DNA from: Alloprevotella sp. OH1205_COT-284
Lineage (GTDB): Bacteria > Bacteroidota > Bacteroidia > Bacteroidales > Bacteroidaceae
DNA: 58,023 nucleotides
Assembly: GCF_003859795.1 (NCBI RefSeq)
Contig: NZ_RQYI01000013.1
Span: 1 to 58,023 of the forward strand
Direction of reading: 5' to 3'
Each line of letters starts with the position of its first letter. The first letter of the stretch is position 1. The translations under genes and the position numbers were made by a program. Shown here one piece after another: positions 26,301 through 34,818 of this stretch. Below the pieces are notes generated by a model that ran no database searches, was not told the origin of the DNA, and saw only the letters and a list, made by a program, of their open reading frames with translations.

Positions 26301-27684
26301 CGACAGCCTCCCCCGCAAAGTGAGCTACACGTTTTGGAGCAGCGAGTTCATCGAAACCGAGGGTGCCACCATCGCCCAAGCCCTCTACATGCTCGGCGTA
26401 GAGCCGATTCGCGATGCATTCGGACGGGTGAACGATTTGCGCCTCATCCCCTCCAAAGAACTGGGGCGTCCGCGCATCGACGTTGTGGTGCAAACCTCCG
26501 GACAGCTGCGCGATTTGGCCGCTTCCCGACTCTTCCTTCTTCAACGCGCCGTAGAAATGGCCGCAGCTGCCAAAGGCGACGACTTCACCAACGAGGTGGC
26601 CGAAGGCGTTGTCGAAAGCGAACGCGCGCTCATCGACCGCGGAGTGTCGCCCAAGGTGGCACGAGAGATCGCCGCACGCCGTGTGTTTGGCGGAGTAAAC
26701 GGCAACTACGGCACCGGCATTCAAGGCATGGTCATGGCCTCCGACAAATGGAGCACCGAGCAGGAAATTGCCGAGGTCTATCTCAACAACATGAACGCCT
26801 ACTACGGCGACCAAAAGAAGTGGGAAGAGGTGCAGCAACATGCCTTTGCCGCCGCTCTCACGCGCACCGACGTCGTGATACAACCGCGCCAAAACAACAC
26901 ATGGGGAGCTTTGAGCCTCGACCACGTCTTTGAGTTCATGGGCGGCATGAACCTGAGCGTGCGAAACATCACGGGCAAAGACCCCGACGCCTACCTCAGC
27001 GACTATCGCAACCGCAACAGGGTGCGCATGCAGGAGGTGAAAGAGGCGATCGGCGTGGAAAGCCGCACCACAATCTTCAACCCCACCTACATCCGCGAAC
27101 AGATGAAGGGCGAAGCCGGTGCGGCAGGAGGATTTGAAGAGTTTGTGCGCAACACCTTCGGGTGGGAGGTGATGAAACCCAATGCCATTGACAACGAACT
27201 TTGGGACGAGATCTACAACGTCTACGTGGCCGACAAGTTCGACCTCGGCATGAGGAAATATTTTGAACAAAAAAATCCCGCCGCCCTGCAAGGCATCACC
27301 GCCATCATGCTCGAAAGCGTTCGCAAAGGCATGTGGAAAGCCAATGCCACGCAAGTGGCCGAACTGGCCAAACTCCACACCGAACTGATTGCCGACCACA
27401 AAGCCGCCTGCACCGGATTTGTGTGCAACAATGCCGCTTTGCGCAAGTTCATCAGCCAAAAGGTGGATGCCGCCACGGCGCAGACTTACCAAAAACAAAT
27501 TGACGCCGCCATCGAAAGTCGGGACAAAAACGGCACCGTGCTCAAAAAAGAAGAGCAGTCGTCCATGTCGGCCGAAACACGCACCAACCTCGTCAGCGGC
27601 ATCGCCGTCGGTATTGCCGTGATCGTGTTGCTCGTCGCCTTGGTGATTTTCGTGCGTCGCCGCCGTCGCAACCTCAACGATTGA
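23302..27684 (+). CDS. hmuS: HmuS, CobN-like chelatase-family protein of haem uptake
   Basis: A 1460-residue protein homologous to the large cobaltochelatase/magnesium-chelatase subunit (CobN/BchH), as in HmuS of Porphyromonas and Bacteroides. An N-terminal membrane anchor (about 8-25) and a C-terminal one (about 1430-1450, followed by RRRRRNLND) place the body in the periplasm. CobN-type segments include SGSDHFKIVHGTDAAPPHVY, ALIHFGTHGSLEFTPRKQ and the C-terminal NTWGALSLDHVFEFMGG. HmuS has been proposed, and recently reported in Bacteroides, to remove iron from haem in reverse of chelatase chemistry. A Met/Ala/Lys/His-rich low-complexity insertion lies at about residues 802-896 (25705-25990). 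No CobS/CobT-like ATPase partners are nearby; the ExbB-like HmuU may energise it. Confidence 0.9.
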   Translation: MDKNKIKKIIAIGLSVLFVAVAATFVWRTWMGTTRVAFVNFQTLTLGHIAKANDNGFISVEGVNADNIEDIGKYDMVFINAMGLRITEAQRAKVQDLADNGLPIMAVMVTNPANGIVSIDTAHVNKLGAYLSNGGRENYRNLLRYVRKYIDGKWIKATEPSPAVERINSLLYHIDPQKPDDEELGFNSVKDYEAFLRRVGLWKDKAARIVVTGMMGQPAELVAELEKQNNVYHVDNLHLFIKGGHIDSIRPSAIVNMAHGRMGDGIVAYLERQNIPLFSPINTQSQVENWEKNPMGLSGGYLSQTVAMPELDGALLPYAVFGHQKDKEGLLQVFAMPQRVRDFVKTINQYVGLKSKPNKDKRIAIFYLKGPGQSSLVAQGMEVVPSLYNLLKALKADGYKVDNLPASHKELERMIQTQGAVLGTYAKGAFDEFMKKGKPELITRAQYEEWVSRSLRPEKYKEVVAASGEFPGEYLATADGRLGVPRLQFGNVVLLPQMMSGSGSDHFKIVHGTDAAPPHVYIASYLWTQFGFGADALIHFGTHGSLEFTPRKQVALSSLDWSDRLVGTLPHFYLYSIANVGEGIIAKRRSYAALQSYLTPPFLESNLRNAYRELDKSIHQYNALQLSITPSDDPKGKKQAARNEAALRKAALDIKRAAVKMGVHRDLGLDSVLSRPYSEDDIARLETFAEEIANEKITGQPYVLGVAYDAHHISGSVHAMAADPIAYSLLALDKLRKRATVDSEKHSSVFTTRYLNPAKALVGRLLANPALATDELICATAHLTPAELQRARDTYEEMTRPAGGMMAAMMAQAAASKAQSGKGQQKANDKKPSAAMMAMMKTAKALGMKPPHGHGDAEAAAQKPTDKQSAPKGHPKGMQADKKKNGMPQMSMPKPRTFTREEKTFAYAVMEVERTIKNVNRYANDLKQSPTLEIQAVLNSLRGGYTSPSPGGDPVANPNSLPSGRNMYAINAEATPSEAAWEKGKQLAKNTLDLYRRRHNDSLPRKVSYTFWSSEFIETEGATIAQALYMLGVEPIRDAFGRVNDLRLIPSKELGRPRIDVVVQTSGQLRDLAASRLFLLQRAVEMAAAAKGDDFTNEVAEGVVESERALIDRGVSPKVAREIAARRVFGGVNGNYGTGIQGMVMASDKWSTEQEIAEVYLNNMNAYYGDQKKWEEVQQHAFAAALTRTDVVIQPRQNNTWGALSLDHVFEFMGGMNLSVRNITGKDPDAYLSDYRNRNRVRMQEVKEAIGVESRTTIFNPTYIREQMKGEAGAAGGFEEFVRNTFGWEVMKPNAIDNELWDEIYNVYVADKFDLGMRKYFEQKNPAALQGITAIMLESVRKGMWKANATQVAELAKLHTELIADHKAACTGFVCNNAALRKFISQKVDAATAQTYQKQIDAAIESRDKNGTVLKKEEQSSMSAETRTNLVSGIAVGIAVIVLLVALVIFVRRRRRNLND

Positions 27685-27687
27685 TCC

Positions 27688-28383
27688 ATGGAAATCATCG
27701 TTTCTTGCCTAATGTTGGTGGTGAGTTTGAGCTTCGTGTTCAAACTCACCCTTGCACGGCCGCTCGTCGGAGCGGTCACCGTCCTTCTCGCCGTGCTCTT
27801 CACGGGCTTGGCATGGCCATGGGCTGCGGAACAGTCGAAAACGCAAATCTCGGCATGGCTCTCAGACGCATCGCTAATGACTGACCTGAGTGTCATCCTC
27901 AGTTTCGACGTGGCGACCTTGTTGCTGTTTTGCCGGCTTTCCGTTGCCCACAAAGCCCGATCGCCCCGTGCGCGCAGACTGCGGCAGGTGCTCGAATGCT
28001 ACCCCGGACTGCTCATTTTCCCCGTGTTGTTCAGCCTTCTCGTCACCCTCATTTTCTCCCTCCCCGGCATGGATTTCGCCCTGACCGCATGGGGGCTTGC
28101 CGCCACATTGGGCGTTGCCATTCCGGGAGCGGCATGGCTGTTCGTTCGCCTGCTGCCCGAACGAGAGCTGCGGTTGGAAGTGCTCTTCATCCTCAACGTG
28201 ATGACAGCCCTTCTCGGCATTGTAGGCACGGTCAATGGACGCACCGCCGTAGAGGCCGAAAGCAGTGTAAACCACATGGCCTTGGCCGGCGTCGTCGCAC
28301 TCACCCTCCTCTTTGCCCTCATCGGCTATGTGCATTGGCGCATTCTCAACCGTAAGAACAAGCGTTTCACCCCTCGACACTAA
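27688..28383 (+). CDS. hmuT: HmuT-like integral membrane protein
   Basis: A 231-residue protein with about six hydrophobic segments and no catalytic motifs that I recognise. It starts 3 nt after the hmuS stop. Position between the CobN-like and ExbB-like genes matches hmuT of the P. gingivalis hmuYRSTUV operon, whose product is an integral membrane protein of unknown function. It should sit in the inner membrane with HmuU and HmuV. The name is given by synteny. Confidence 0.7.
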   Translation: MEIIVSCLMLVVSLSFVFKLTLARPLVGAVTVLLAVLFTGLAWPWAAEQSKTQISAWLSDASLMTDLSVILSFDVATLLLFCRLSVAHKARSPRARRLRQVLECYPGLLIFPVLFSLLVTLIFSLPGMDFALTAWGLAATLGVAIPGAAWLFVRLLPERELRLEVLFILNVMTALLGIVGTVNGRTAVEAESSVNHMALAGVVALTLLFALIGYVHWRILNRKNKRFTPRH

Positions 28384-28407
28384 ACCCTTTTCCTTTAATT
28401 TTTCCCC

Positions 28408-29007
28408 ATGACTTATATTTCCGACATCCTCTTTTGGATCAGCACCGGCCTTTTGGTGCCTGTCATCGTTTTGCTCATTCTGCTCTTCCTGCGCGCCCTG
28501 CTTTTGGTCGGCGGCAGTTTCGGGCAATATCTCACTTATCGCAAGGCAGAGGTTCAACTCCGCGACTCGCTCAACACGCTCACCGCCGAATCGATCTCCA
28601 CGCTCGCCGAACGCCTGCCGCGCAACATGGGACTCGCCACCCCCTATTATGCCGACCTGTTGGCCGCCCAAAACGACGAGATACGCTGCGAACGCATCAT
28701 CTCGCAATTTGAAATCGCTGCCGACGCCGATCTCGCCACGCCACGCACCTTGGCCAAAATGGGGCCTGTGTTGGGATTGATGGGCACACTCATCCCCATG
28801 GGGCCCGCCCTTGTCGGACTCTCCACGGGCGACATCGCCACCATGGCCTACAACATGCAGGTGGCTTTTGCCACCACCGTCGTCGGCCTCGTTGTCGGAT
28901 CGGTGGGCACGTTGGGCTTACAATTCAAAAAACGCTGGTATACCCAAGATCTCTCCAATTTGGAATATATTGCCGCATTGCTCACCGCCAAAAACTCCGA
29001 CCGATGA
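28408..29007 (+). CDS. hmuU: HmuU, MotA/TolQ/ExbB-family proton-channel protein
   Basis: A 199-residue protein with an N-terminal membrane helix, a cytoplasmic loop, and two more helices around LATPRTLAKMGPVLGLMGTLIPMGPAL and MAYNMQVAFATTVVGLVVGSVG. This is the TolQ/ExbB pattern, with the G-P-x-x-G-L-M-G-T-L-I-P motif clear. In the hmu locus it probably forms an energising channel for HmuS. It overlaps hmuV by 4 nt (ATGA), so the two are translationally coupled. Confidence 0.88.
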   Translation: MTYISDILFWISTGLLVPVIVLLILLFLRALLLVGGSFGQYLTYRKAEVQLRDSLNTLTAESISTLAERLPRNMGLATPYYADLLAAQNDEIRCERIISQFEIAADADLATPRTLAKMGPVLGLMGTLIPMGPALVGLSTGDIATMAYNMQVAFATTVVGLVVGSVGTLGLQFKKRWYTQDLSNLEYIAALLTAKNSDR

Positions 29008-29339
29008 AACGCCGACGCCGATTGTTGAATACCTCCTCCGACAATGCCGACATCATGGGCACCGTAGCCAATCTCTTCGACGTGGCCATGGTCTTCGCCG
29101 TGGCACTCATGGTGGCATTGGTGAGCCGCTACAACATGACCGAAATGTTGAGCACCGAAAACTTCACGATGGTCAAAAATCCCGGAAAGGAAAACATGGA
29201 GATCATCACCAAAGAGGGTGAAAAAATCAATCGCTACACCCCCAGCGAAGACCAATCGAAAAGCGACGGAACGAAAGGAAAAAAAGTGGGCATCGCCTAC
29301 GAGCTTGAAAACGGCGAAATCATCTACGTTCCCGAATAA
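29004..29339 (+). CDS. hmuV: HmuV, DUF2149 small membrane protein
   Basis: A 111-residue protein with one membrane helix (about 25-42, LFDVAMVFAVALMVALVSRY) after a basic N-terminus. A periplasmic tail ends in KVGIAYELENGEIIYVPE, the DUF2149 signature. The size and topology are those of ExbD/TolR-like partners of ExbB proteins, and coupling to hmuU supports that role. It is the last gene of the hmu operon, with a strong terminator downstream. Confidence 0.82.
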   Translation: MKRRRRLLNTSSDNADIMGTVANLFDVAMVFAVALMVALVSRYNMTEMLSTENFTMVKNPGKENMEIITKEGEKINRYTPSEDQSKSDGTKGKKVGIAYELENGEIIYVPE

Positions 29340-29405
29340 ATGCTCCGTTCCGCTCCCTTGCCCCGAGGGAGAACCGACCCATTCCCGCGCTTTCTGCTCA
29401 TGGCA

Positions 29406-29445
29406 ATCCCCTCCTTTTGTCACAACCGCAACAAAAGGAGGGGAT
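29406..29445 (+). terminator. Terminator of the hmu operon
   Basis: Arms ATCCCCTCCTTTTGT and ACAAAAGGAGGGGAT pair perfectly over 15 bp around a 10-nt loop and are followed by CGTATTTTTT. It lies 66 nt after hmuV. Confidence 0.85.
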
Positions 29446-29527
29446 CGTATTTTTTAGCCAACGGCAGGCGGAAGATCGAGAAACGACAGTGCGCCACACC
29501 ACCTCGAAGCCGGAGAAAACTACATTG

Positions 29528-29590
29528 GAGCTAAAAATTTCTGCCTCTGAACTAAAAATTTCTACCTCTGAGGTAATGAAATCCATCTCC
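29528..29590 (+). repeat. 21-nt-period repeat, locus 3
   Basis: Units at 29528-29548 and 29549-29569 (GAGCTAAAAATTTCTGCC... and GAACTAAAAATTTCTACC...), then a diverged third beginning GAGGTAATG. It lies between the convergent hmu operon and tonB and is not part of a long structured element. Confidence 0.7.
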
Positions 29591-29727
29591 TATCCGCACG
29601 AAAAAACGGCTCAAACGGCGGTTTCATCGTCCACGCGGCTATGCCGCCCTTCGAGTGCGGCTCGTCAATGGCTCAAAGCACGAGGGGCGACAGTCGCCAC
29701 CGCCGTTCGGCGACACAGCCTCTCGGC

Positions 29728-30525
29728 TCATTGCAGGTGAAAGGAAACGGGAATGGTGACTTTCACCGGTGTGGGCAATCCCCCTTTTCGTCCCGGCTTC
29801 CACTTCGGCATGCGCCTCACGGCATTGACCACCGATCTGTCGAGCGAAGTGTCGATCGGCTTAATCATTTCGATGTCCGAAATCGTACCGTCGATGCCCA
29901 CTACAAAGGCCACTTCGGCATAGCCCTCCACTTTGCGCCGCTGCGCACTGCCCGAATAATAAACATTCTCGTCGAGAAACCGCATCAGCGCCTGTATGCC
30001 TCCGGGAAACATGGGCATTTCCTCCACCACCTCCGTGGCCGTGAGCTGCACTCCCTCTACGGGCAAATCAAGTTGGTCGGCATTGTGATGAGGGTCGGCA
30101 TCCACAAGGTGCTCTCGTTCGATGGCTCGAAGATCGTCGGGACCGTCGATGCCCATCGGCACGGCGATCGTTTTTCGATTCACCACTTCGGGCGCGGCCA
30201 TGGATGCTCCGGGCGTGGTTTCCACTCTCGCGGCGCGCCGACCGGCCGAAATACGTTTGATCTCAAAGCCTTTTTCGGTGGGCATGGGTTTGAGTTTCAC
30301 CACGTTTTCCAATTCCACCACCACTTCCTTGACCGCACGATGATAGAAATAGCCCAAAGTGACCAAGATGCCGACCAATCCCAAAAACATCGTGCCGAGA
30401 ATGATCGCCACCAAACGATAGCGACGCCCGGCCTCTTTGCGGAGGACGTAGGCGCCGTAGGCTTTGTTGCGACCCTCGAAAACGAGTTCGCACCATTCTT
30501 TCGATAATAAAGGAAAACGACTCAC
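29728..30525 (-). CDS. tonB: TonB energy-transducing protein
   Basis: A 265-residue protein with the Bacteroidetes TonB N-terminus WCELVFEGRNKAYGAYVLR, a membrane helix (LVAIILGTMFLGLVGILVTLGYF), a linker, and the C-terminal TonB domain: MPMFPGGIQALMRFLDENV, GYAEVAFVVGIDGTISD, and VVNAVRRMPKWKPGRKGGLPTPVKVTIPVSF. No ATG lies close upstream of the conserved start. A GTG at 30525 (VSRFPLLSKEWCELV) is the most sensible start; the open frame reaching 30696 runs across the porQ promoter. It converges with the hmu operon and could energise HmuR. Confidence 0.85.
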   Translation of the reverse strand: MSRFPLLSKEWCELVFEGRNKAYGAYVLRKEAGRRYRLVAIILGTMFLGLVGILVTLGYFYHRAVKEVVVELENVVKLKPMPTEKGFEIKRISAGRRAARVETTPGASMAAPEVVNRKTIAVPMGIDGPDDLRAIEREHLVDADPHHNADQLDLPVEGVQLTATEVVEEMPMFPGGIQALMRFLDENVYYSGSAQRRKVEGYAEVAFVVGIDGTISDIEMIKPIDTSLDRSVVNAVRRMPKWKPGRKGGLPTPVKVTIPVSFHLQ

Positions 30526-30682
30526 GTTGTTGTTGAATGGTAGTCCGGTTTCGGAACAGAAACGAGGCTTCGCCCCACAAAGGGAAGCACACGTCGAAAA
30601 GGGCAAGACAAAATGCCCGAAAGCTCTGCGTTTATACGTTGATTTTCGGGGCAAAATTACGCCCAAAATATAAAATAAGTAG

Positions 30683-30690
30683 TACCTTTG
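30683..30690 (+). promoter_or_regulatory. Candidate -7 box for porQ
   Basis: TACCTTTG fits TAnnTTTG and lies 21 nt before the porQ ATG. No TTTG was found at -33. Confidence 0.5.
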
Positions 30691-30711
30691 TCCCACTATT
30701 TTATCCGTATA

Positions 30712-31689
30712 ATGAAAAAAACGCTAATTACCCTCCTCTTTTTCATGACCCTTTCCACCCTTTGGGGACAAGAGAGCACCTCGGCCTACGGCATTCTGAA
30801 ACTTCCCGTTTCGGCTCATGCCACCGCCTTGGGCGGCGAAAACCTATCGGGACTTGATGCCGATCCGGGCACCGTGCTCCACAACCCCGCGCTGTTGGGC
30901 AACGTGACCCACAACACGCTGGGGCTGTCGTTCATGTCTTATGCCGACGAGGGGAAATGGATGGGAGCGCAATATGTGCGTGCTTTCGGCGAACGCCACA
31001 CCGGAGCCGTCTTTGCCCAATACATGGGCTATGGCGACATGATTGAAACCGACGCCGAAGGGCACACGCTCGGCATGTTTTCGCCCAAAGACATCGTCGC
31101 CGGAGTGGGCTACGGCTATTTGCTCACCGATCGCTGGTCGGGAGGTGCCAATCTCAAAGCGGCCTACTCCTCGATAGGCATGTATGACGCGGCGGCACTG
31201 GTCATTGATCTGGGTTTGAACTACTACGACGAAGACAACGACATCAGCCTCTCGTTTGCCGCACGAAATCTCGGCGCGCAAATCAAAAGCTACGCCGGAC
31301 GCACCGAAACCGTGGCACACTCCTTACAGATCGGATACAGCAAAGGGCTCGAACACATGCCCCTGCGCATCCACCTCACCCTGACCGACCTCACACGTTG
31401 GAACAAGCGGCACTACTACCTGTCCGGCGATCGGCCAATGGGCTTCGGCCGCCTCGCGCTCAACCACTTGGTCGTGGGAGCCGATTGGTTGCTGTCGAAC
31501 GCCGTGACCCTCTCGGCAGGCTACAATTTCCGCCGGGGCTACGAACTGAAAGCCGCCGGACTGTCGCATGCCGCCGGGTTGTCGTTGGGAGCGGGATTGA
31601 CGCTCTCGAAAATGAAGTTCAACCTCGCTTGGGCACAATACCACAAATCGCAATCGGCTCTGATCGGCACGTTGGCCTACACCTTTTAG
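30712..31689 (+). CDS. porQ: Type IX secretion system protein PorQ
   Basis: A 325-residue outer-membrane beta-barrel protein of the PorV/PorQ (FadL-like) family. It has a signal peptide ending TLWGQ, then YGILKLPVSAHATALGGENLSGLDADPGTVLHNPALL, which is the family's N-terminal signature. The rest is regular amphipathic strands ending in an aromatic residue (LAYTF). PorQ is one of the outer-membrane components of the type IX secretion system that exports proteins with C-terminal signals. The tail of the GH2 enzyme at 12902 is a possible client. Two short genes downstream (ispH, mnmA) follow on the same strand. Confidence 0.85.
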   Translation: MKKTLITLLFFMTLSTLWGQESTSAYGILKLPVSAHATALGGENLSGLDADPGTVLHNPALLGNVTHNTLGLSFMSYADEGKWMGAQYVRAFGERHTGAVFAQYMGYGDMIETDAEGHTLGMFSPKDIVAGVGYGYLLTDRWSGGANLKAAYSSIGMYDAAALVIDLGLNYYDEDNDISLSFAARNLGAQIKSYAGRTETVAHSLQIGYSKGLEHMPLRIHLTLTDLTRWNKRHYYLSGDRPMGFGRLALNHLVVGADWLLSNAVTLSAGYNFRRGYELKAAGLSHAAGLSLGAGLTLSKMKFNLAWAQYHKSQSALIGTLAYTF

Positions 31690-31743
31690 CCCCCGACACT
31701 CCTACACGAGCCGCCCCCTCATTCATTTTCCACAACTCTCCCC

Positions 31744-32616
31744 ATGCTCAACATAGAAATCGACGAAGGATCGGGCTTCTGCTTCGGCGTGACCACCGCC
31801 ATACGCAAAGCCGAAGAGGAGTTGGCCTCGCGCGAACCTTTGGCCTGTTTGGGCGACATCGTCCACAACGGCCGCGAATGCGACCGCCTGCGCGAACGCG
31901 GTCTGAAAACGATAGACCACGAAACCTTCCGACACCTCAAAAACACCAGAGTGCTGCTCCGTGCCCACGGCGAGCCACCCTCCACCTATGCCCTCGCCAA
32001 ACGCAACAACATCACCCTCATCGACGCCACCTGCCCCGTGGTGCTCAACCTGCAACGGCGCATCAAAAAGGTATATGACGAAAAAGAAAATCCGCAAATC
32101 GTCATCTACGGCAAACACGGACACGCCGAGGTGCTCGGCCTCGTCGGGCAGACCAACGGCGAGGCAATCGTCGTTTCCGACATCGAAGAGATAGACAAAA
32201 TCGACCTCACGCGAAACACCTATCTGTTTTCGCAAACCACCAAGCCGCTCGAAGGCTTTCAAGCCCTCATCGACTACCTCCGAACCCACATCCAACCACC
32301 GGCCGAGTTTCACTATTTCGACACCATCTGTCGCAGCGTGTCCAACCGCCTGCCCGGTGTGCAAGCGTTTGCACGCCGCCACGACGTGGTGCTGTTCGTC
32401 TGCGGTTTGAAGAGCAGCAACGGTCGCGTACTCTTTGAAGCCTGTCAGCAAGTCAATCCCAACACCCATCTCGTGGACGACCCGGCAATGCTCCGCCCCG
32501 AATGGTTCGCAACGGCCGAGAGCGTCGGCATCTGCGGCGCCACTTCCACTCCCAAATGGCTCATGGAGCGATGCGCAGAGCAGGTGCGCGCCTTTGAACT
32601 TTCCGGCAAGGGCTGA
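31744..32616 (+). CDS. ispH: 4-hydroxy-3-methylbut-2-enyl diphosphate reductase
   Basis: A 290-residue IspH, the last enzyme of the MEP isoprenoid pathway, a [4Fe-4S] reductase producing IPP and DMAPP. The three cluster cysteines are visible: GFCFGV (C13), DATCPVV (about C97) and [10 protein letters not shown] (about C195). The active-site motifs HGEPPS, SQTTK and SSNGRVLFE are also present. It is 54 nt after porQ. A polyprenyl synthase that would use its product lies two genes downstream. Confidence 0.95.
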   Translation: MLNIEIDEGSGFCFGVTTAIRKAEEELASREPLACLGDIVHNGRECDRLRERGLKTIDHETFRHLKNTRVLLRAHGEPPSTYALAKRNNITLIDATCPVVLNLQRRIKKVYDEKENPQIVIYGKHGHAEVLGLVGQTNGEAIVVSDIEEIDKIDLTRNTYLFSQTTKPLEGFQALIDYLRTHIQPPAEFHYFDTICRSVSNRLPGVQAFARRHDVVLFVCGLKSSNGRVLFEACQQVNPNTHLVDDPAMLRPEWFATAESVGICGATSTPKWLMERCAEQVRAFELSGKG

Positions 32617-32720
32617 ACATCGCACTCTCCGCTCCCCTCCCTCCCAAACGGCAAGCATCCGCCTCGGAAACGGCAAAACGCCCGCCCCTCCTTTTCTCAC
32701 CCCACCAAGCCCCTTTTCTC

Positions 32721-33833
32721 ATGAACATAGCCCTCCTTCTCTCCGGCGGCGTAGACAGTGCCGTAGCCACACACCTGCTCATGGAGCGAGGTCTGCGCCC
32801 CGATCTTTTCTACATCAAAATCGGCATGGACGGCGACGAAGACCTCACCTGCACCGCAGAGGAAGATCTCGAAATCTGTCAGGCCGTGGCACACCGCTAC
32901 GGTCTGCCGCTCCAAACCATAGATTTGCAAAAAGAATACTGGGATCGCGTCGTCAGCTACACGATGGAGCACGTGCGCCGCGGACTCACGCCCAACCCCG
33001 ACGTGATGTGCAACCGCCTCGTCAAGTTTGGAGCGTTCGAAGAGAAAGTCGGACATCAATACGACCGCATCTGCACCGGCCACTACGCCCGCTGCATTCG
33101 CGACAACGAGGTGTTTTGCGACAGTCGTGCGTCCGAAACTTTCGACCTCTCCTCCCACCACGTATGGCTCGGCACCGCCCCCGATCCGGTGAAAGACCAA
33201 ACCGATTTTCTCGCACAGCTCGACAGCCGGCAGGTGGAGAAAATTATGCTCCCCTTGGGCGGACTGAAAAAGGACGAAGTTCGCCAAATCGCCCTCGACA
33301 ACCGCCTCGCACCGGCACGCCGCAAAGACTCTCAGGGCATCTGCTTTTTGGGAAAAATCAACTACAACGACTTCGTGCGCCGCTTTTTGGGCGAGCGCAA
33401 AGGCGATGTCCTCGAAATCGAAACAGGCAAAAAAATCGGCGAGCACAACGGCTACTGGTTCCACACCATCGGTCAGCGCAAAGGGCTCGGACTGGGCGGC
33501 GGCCCGTGGTTCGTGGTCAAAAAAGACTTGAACGAAAACATCCTCTACGTCTCCCACGGCTACGACAACCTCCTGCAATACGGCCGCTCCTTCAACCTCG
33601 CCGGTTTCCACTTCATCACGGGCGATCCGTGGCCGAAGGAAGGCACGTTCGACATCACCTTCAAGGTGCGCCACACCGACCGCCGGCGCGTGGGCACCCT
33701 CACTCGCACCGCCGACAACACCTTTCACATCGACGGCCGCGACCCCATTCAAGGCATCGCCCCCGGCCAGTTCGGCGTGGTCTACTCTCCCGACGGCCGC
33801 GTCTGCATCGGATCGGGCGAAATCAGTCTGTAA
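32721..33833 (+). CDS. mnmA: tRNA 2-thiouridine(34) synthase MnmA
   Basis: A 370-residue PP-loop enzyme that thiolates U34 of Lys, Glu and Gln tRNAs. It shows the ATP-binding SGGVDSAVA near the N-terminus, the catalytic cysteine in NPDVMCNR (about C96), the second cysteine in DSQGICFLG (about C207), and the tRNA-contacting C-terminal region with [13 protein letters not shown] and GQFGVVY. Length is normal for the family. Many Bacteroidetes carry two mnmA paralogues, so a second copy elsewhere in the genome is possible. Confidence 0.95.
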   Translation: MNIALLLSGGVDSAVATHLLMERGLRPDLFYIKIGMDGDEDLTCTAEEDLEICQAVAHRYGLPLQTIDLQKEYWDRVVSYTMEHVRRGLTPNPDVMCNRLVKFGAFEEKVGHQYDRICTGHYARCIRDNEVFCDSRASETFDLSSHHVWLGTAPDPVKDQTDFLAQLDSRQVEKIMLPLGGLKKDEVRQIALDNRLAPARRKDSQGICFLGKINYNDFVRRFLGERKGDVLEIETGKKIGEHNGYWFHTIGQRKGLGLGGGPWFVVKKDLNENILYVSHGYDNLLQYGRSFNLAGFHFITGDPWPKEGTFDITFKVRHTDRRRVGTLTRTADNTFHIDGRDPIQGIAPGQFGVVYSPDGRVCIGSGEISL

Positions 33834-33868
33834 GCTCCACTTCTTTTATCCCCTCAAAACTCCACCCC

Positions 33869-34816
33869 ATGCTCTCAAAAATAGAAACCGCCATTCGCCG
33901 ACTAAATCTGCCCTCGCAACCCGAAGGACTTTACGAACCGATAGAATATGTGCTCTCAATGGGCGGAAAGCGGTTGCGCCCCATGCTGCTGCTCACGGCC
34001 TACTCGCTCTATCGCCCCGACTGCGAACGGGTGATGAACGCCGCCATCGGCATTGAGACCTATCACAACCACACCCTCCTGCACGACGACCTGATGGACA
34101 ATGCCGACGTGCGCAGAGGCATGGCGACGGTACACAAAAAATGGAACGACAACACCGCCATTCTCTCCGGCGACACCATGCTGCTGATCGCCTATCGCCT
34201 CATCAACTCCGTCGCCGCCCCACGAACGGGCGAAGCCTTGGAGCTCTTCACCGAAAGTGCCATCAAGATTTGCGAAGGACAGCAATACGACGTGAACTTT
34301 GAAACCCGAAGCGACGTGAGCGAAGCGGAATACATCGAGATGATCCGCCTCAAAACCTCTGTTCTCCTCGGCTGTGCCGCCAAAATGGGCGGTCTGCTGG
34401 CCGACGCTCCCGCCGCCGACTGCGAAACGCTCTATGCCTTCGCCGAAAAAGTGGGGCTTGCCTTCCAACTCCAAGACGACTACCTCGACACCTTCGGCGA
34501 CCCGGCCGTGTTTGGAAAGAAGATCGGCGGCGACATCCTTTGCGGCAAGAAAACGTTTCTCGTTCATGCCGCCGTCGCACGCATGAATGTGTCGGAAAGA
34601 GATGAGTTGCTCACTCTTCTCAACCGCACCGACCTGCCGGCCGAAGAGAAGATAGCACGCGTCACGGCCATCTATCGCCAACACCAAGTGCCGGCCGCCT
34701 GCGAGGCGCGCATCGCCGCTCTCTTTGAAGAAGCCGAAAAAACACTGTCCGCCCTCAGCGTCGATGCCGCTCCCTTGTGGAAATATGCCGAAACACTGAT
34801 GAAACGAGAGAAATAG
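33869..34816 (+). CDS. Polyprenyl diphosphate synthase (short-chain type)
   Basis: A 315-residue trans-isoprenyl diphosphate synthase. The first aspartate-rich motif is LLHDDLMDNAD and the second QLQDDYLDTFGD, with GGKRLRPML before the first, all typical of farnesyl/geranylgeranyl diphosphate synthases. Exact chain length cannot be read with certainty. The ATG at 33869 follows mnmA by 35 nt, and tatD starts 2 nt after its stop, so it belongs to an ispH-mnmA-polyprenyl synthase-tatD series. Confidence 0.93.
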   Translation: MLSKIETAIRRLNLPSQPEGLYEPIEYVLSMGGKRLRPMLLLTAYSLYRPDCERVMNAAIGIETYHNHTLLHDDLMDNADVRRGMATVHKKWNDNTAILSGDTMLLIAYRLINSVAAPRTGEALELFTESAIKICEGQQYDVNFETRSDVSEAEYIEMIRLKTSVLLGCAAKMGGLLADAPAADCETLYAFAEKVGLAFQLQDDYLDTFGDPAVFGKKIGGDILCGKKTFLVHAAVARMNVSERDELLTLLNRTDLPAEEKIARVTAIYRQHQVPAACEARIAALFEEAEKTLSALSVDAAPLWKYAETLMKREK

Positions 34817-34818
34817 GC

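Noticed and set aside
24289-27498. A 1069-codon open frame antisense to hmuS
   Set aside because: Same reason: a shadow of the real coding strand, with no recognisable domain or start context.
23302-27684. Cobaltochelatase CobN for vitamin B12 synthesis
   Set aside because: There are no other cobalamin genes; the HmuY-HmuR-ExbB-like context and two membrane anchors identify it as HmuS.
30526-30696. N-terminal extension of TonB up to 30696
   Set aside because: It overlaps the porQ promoter, has no homology to TonB, and a GTG just before the conserved motif is more plausible.
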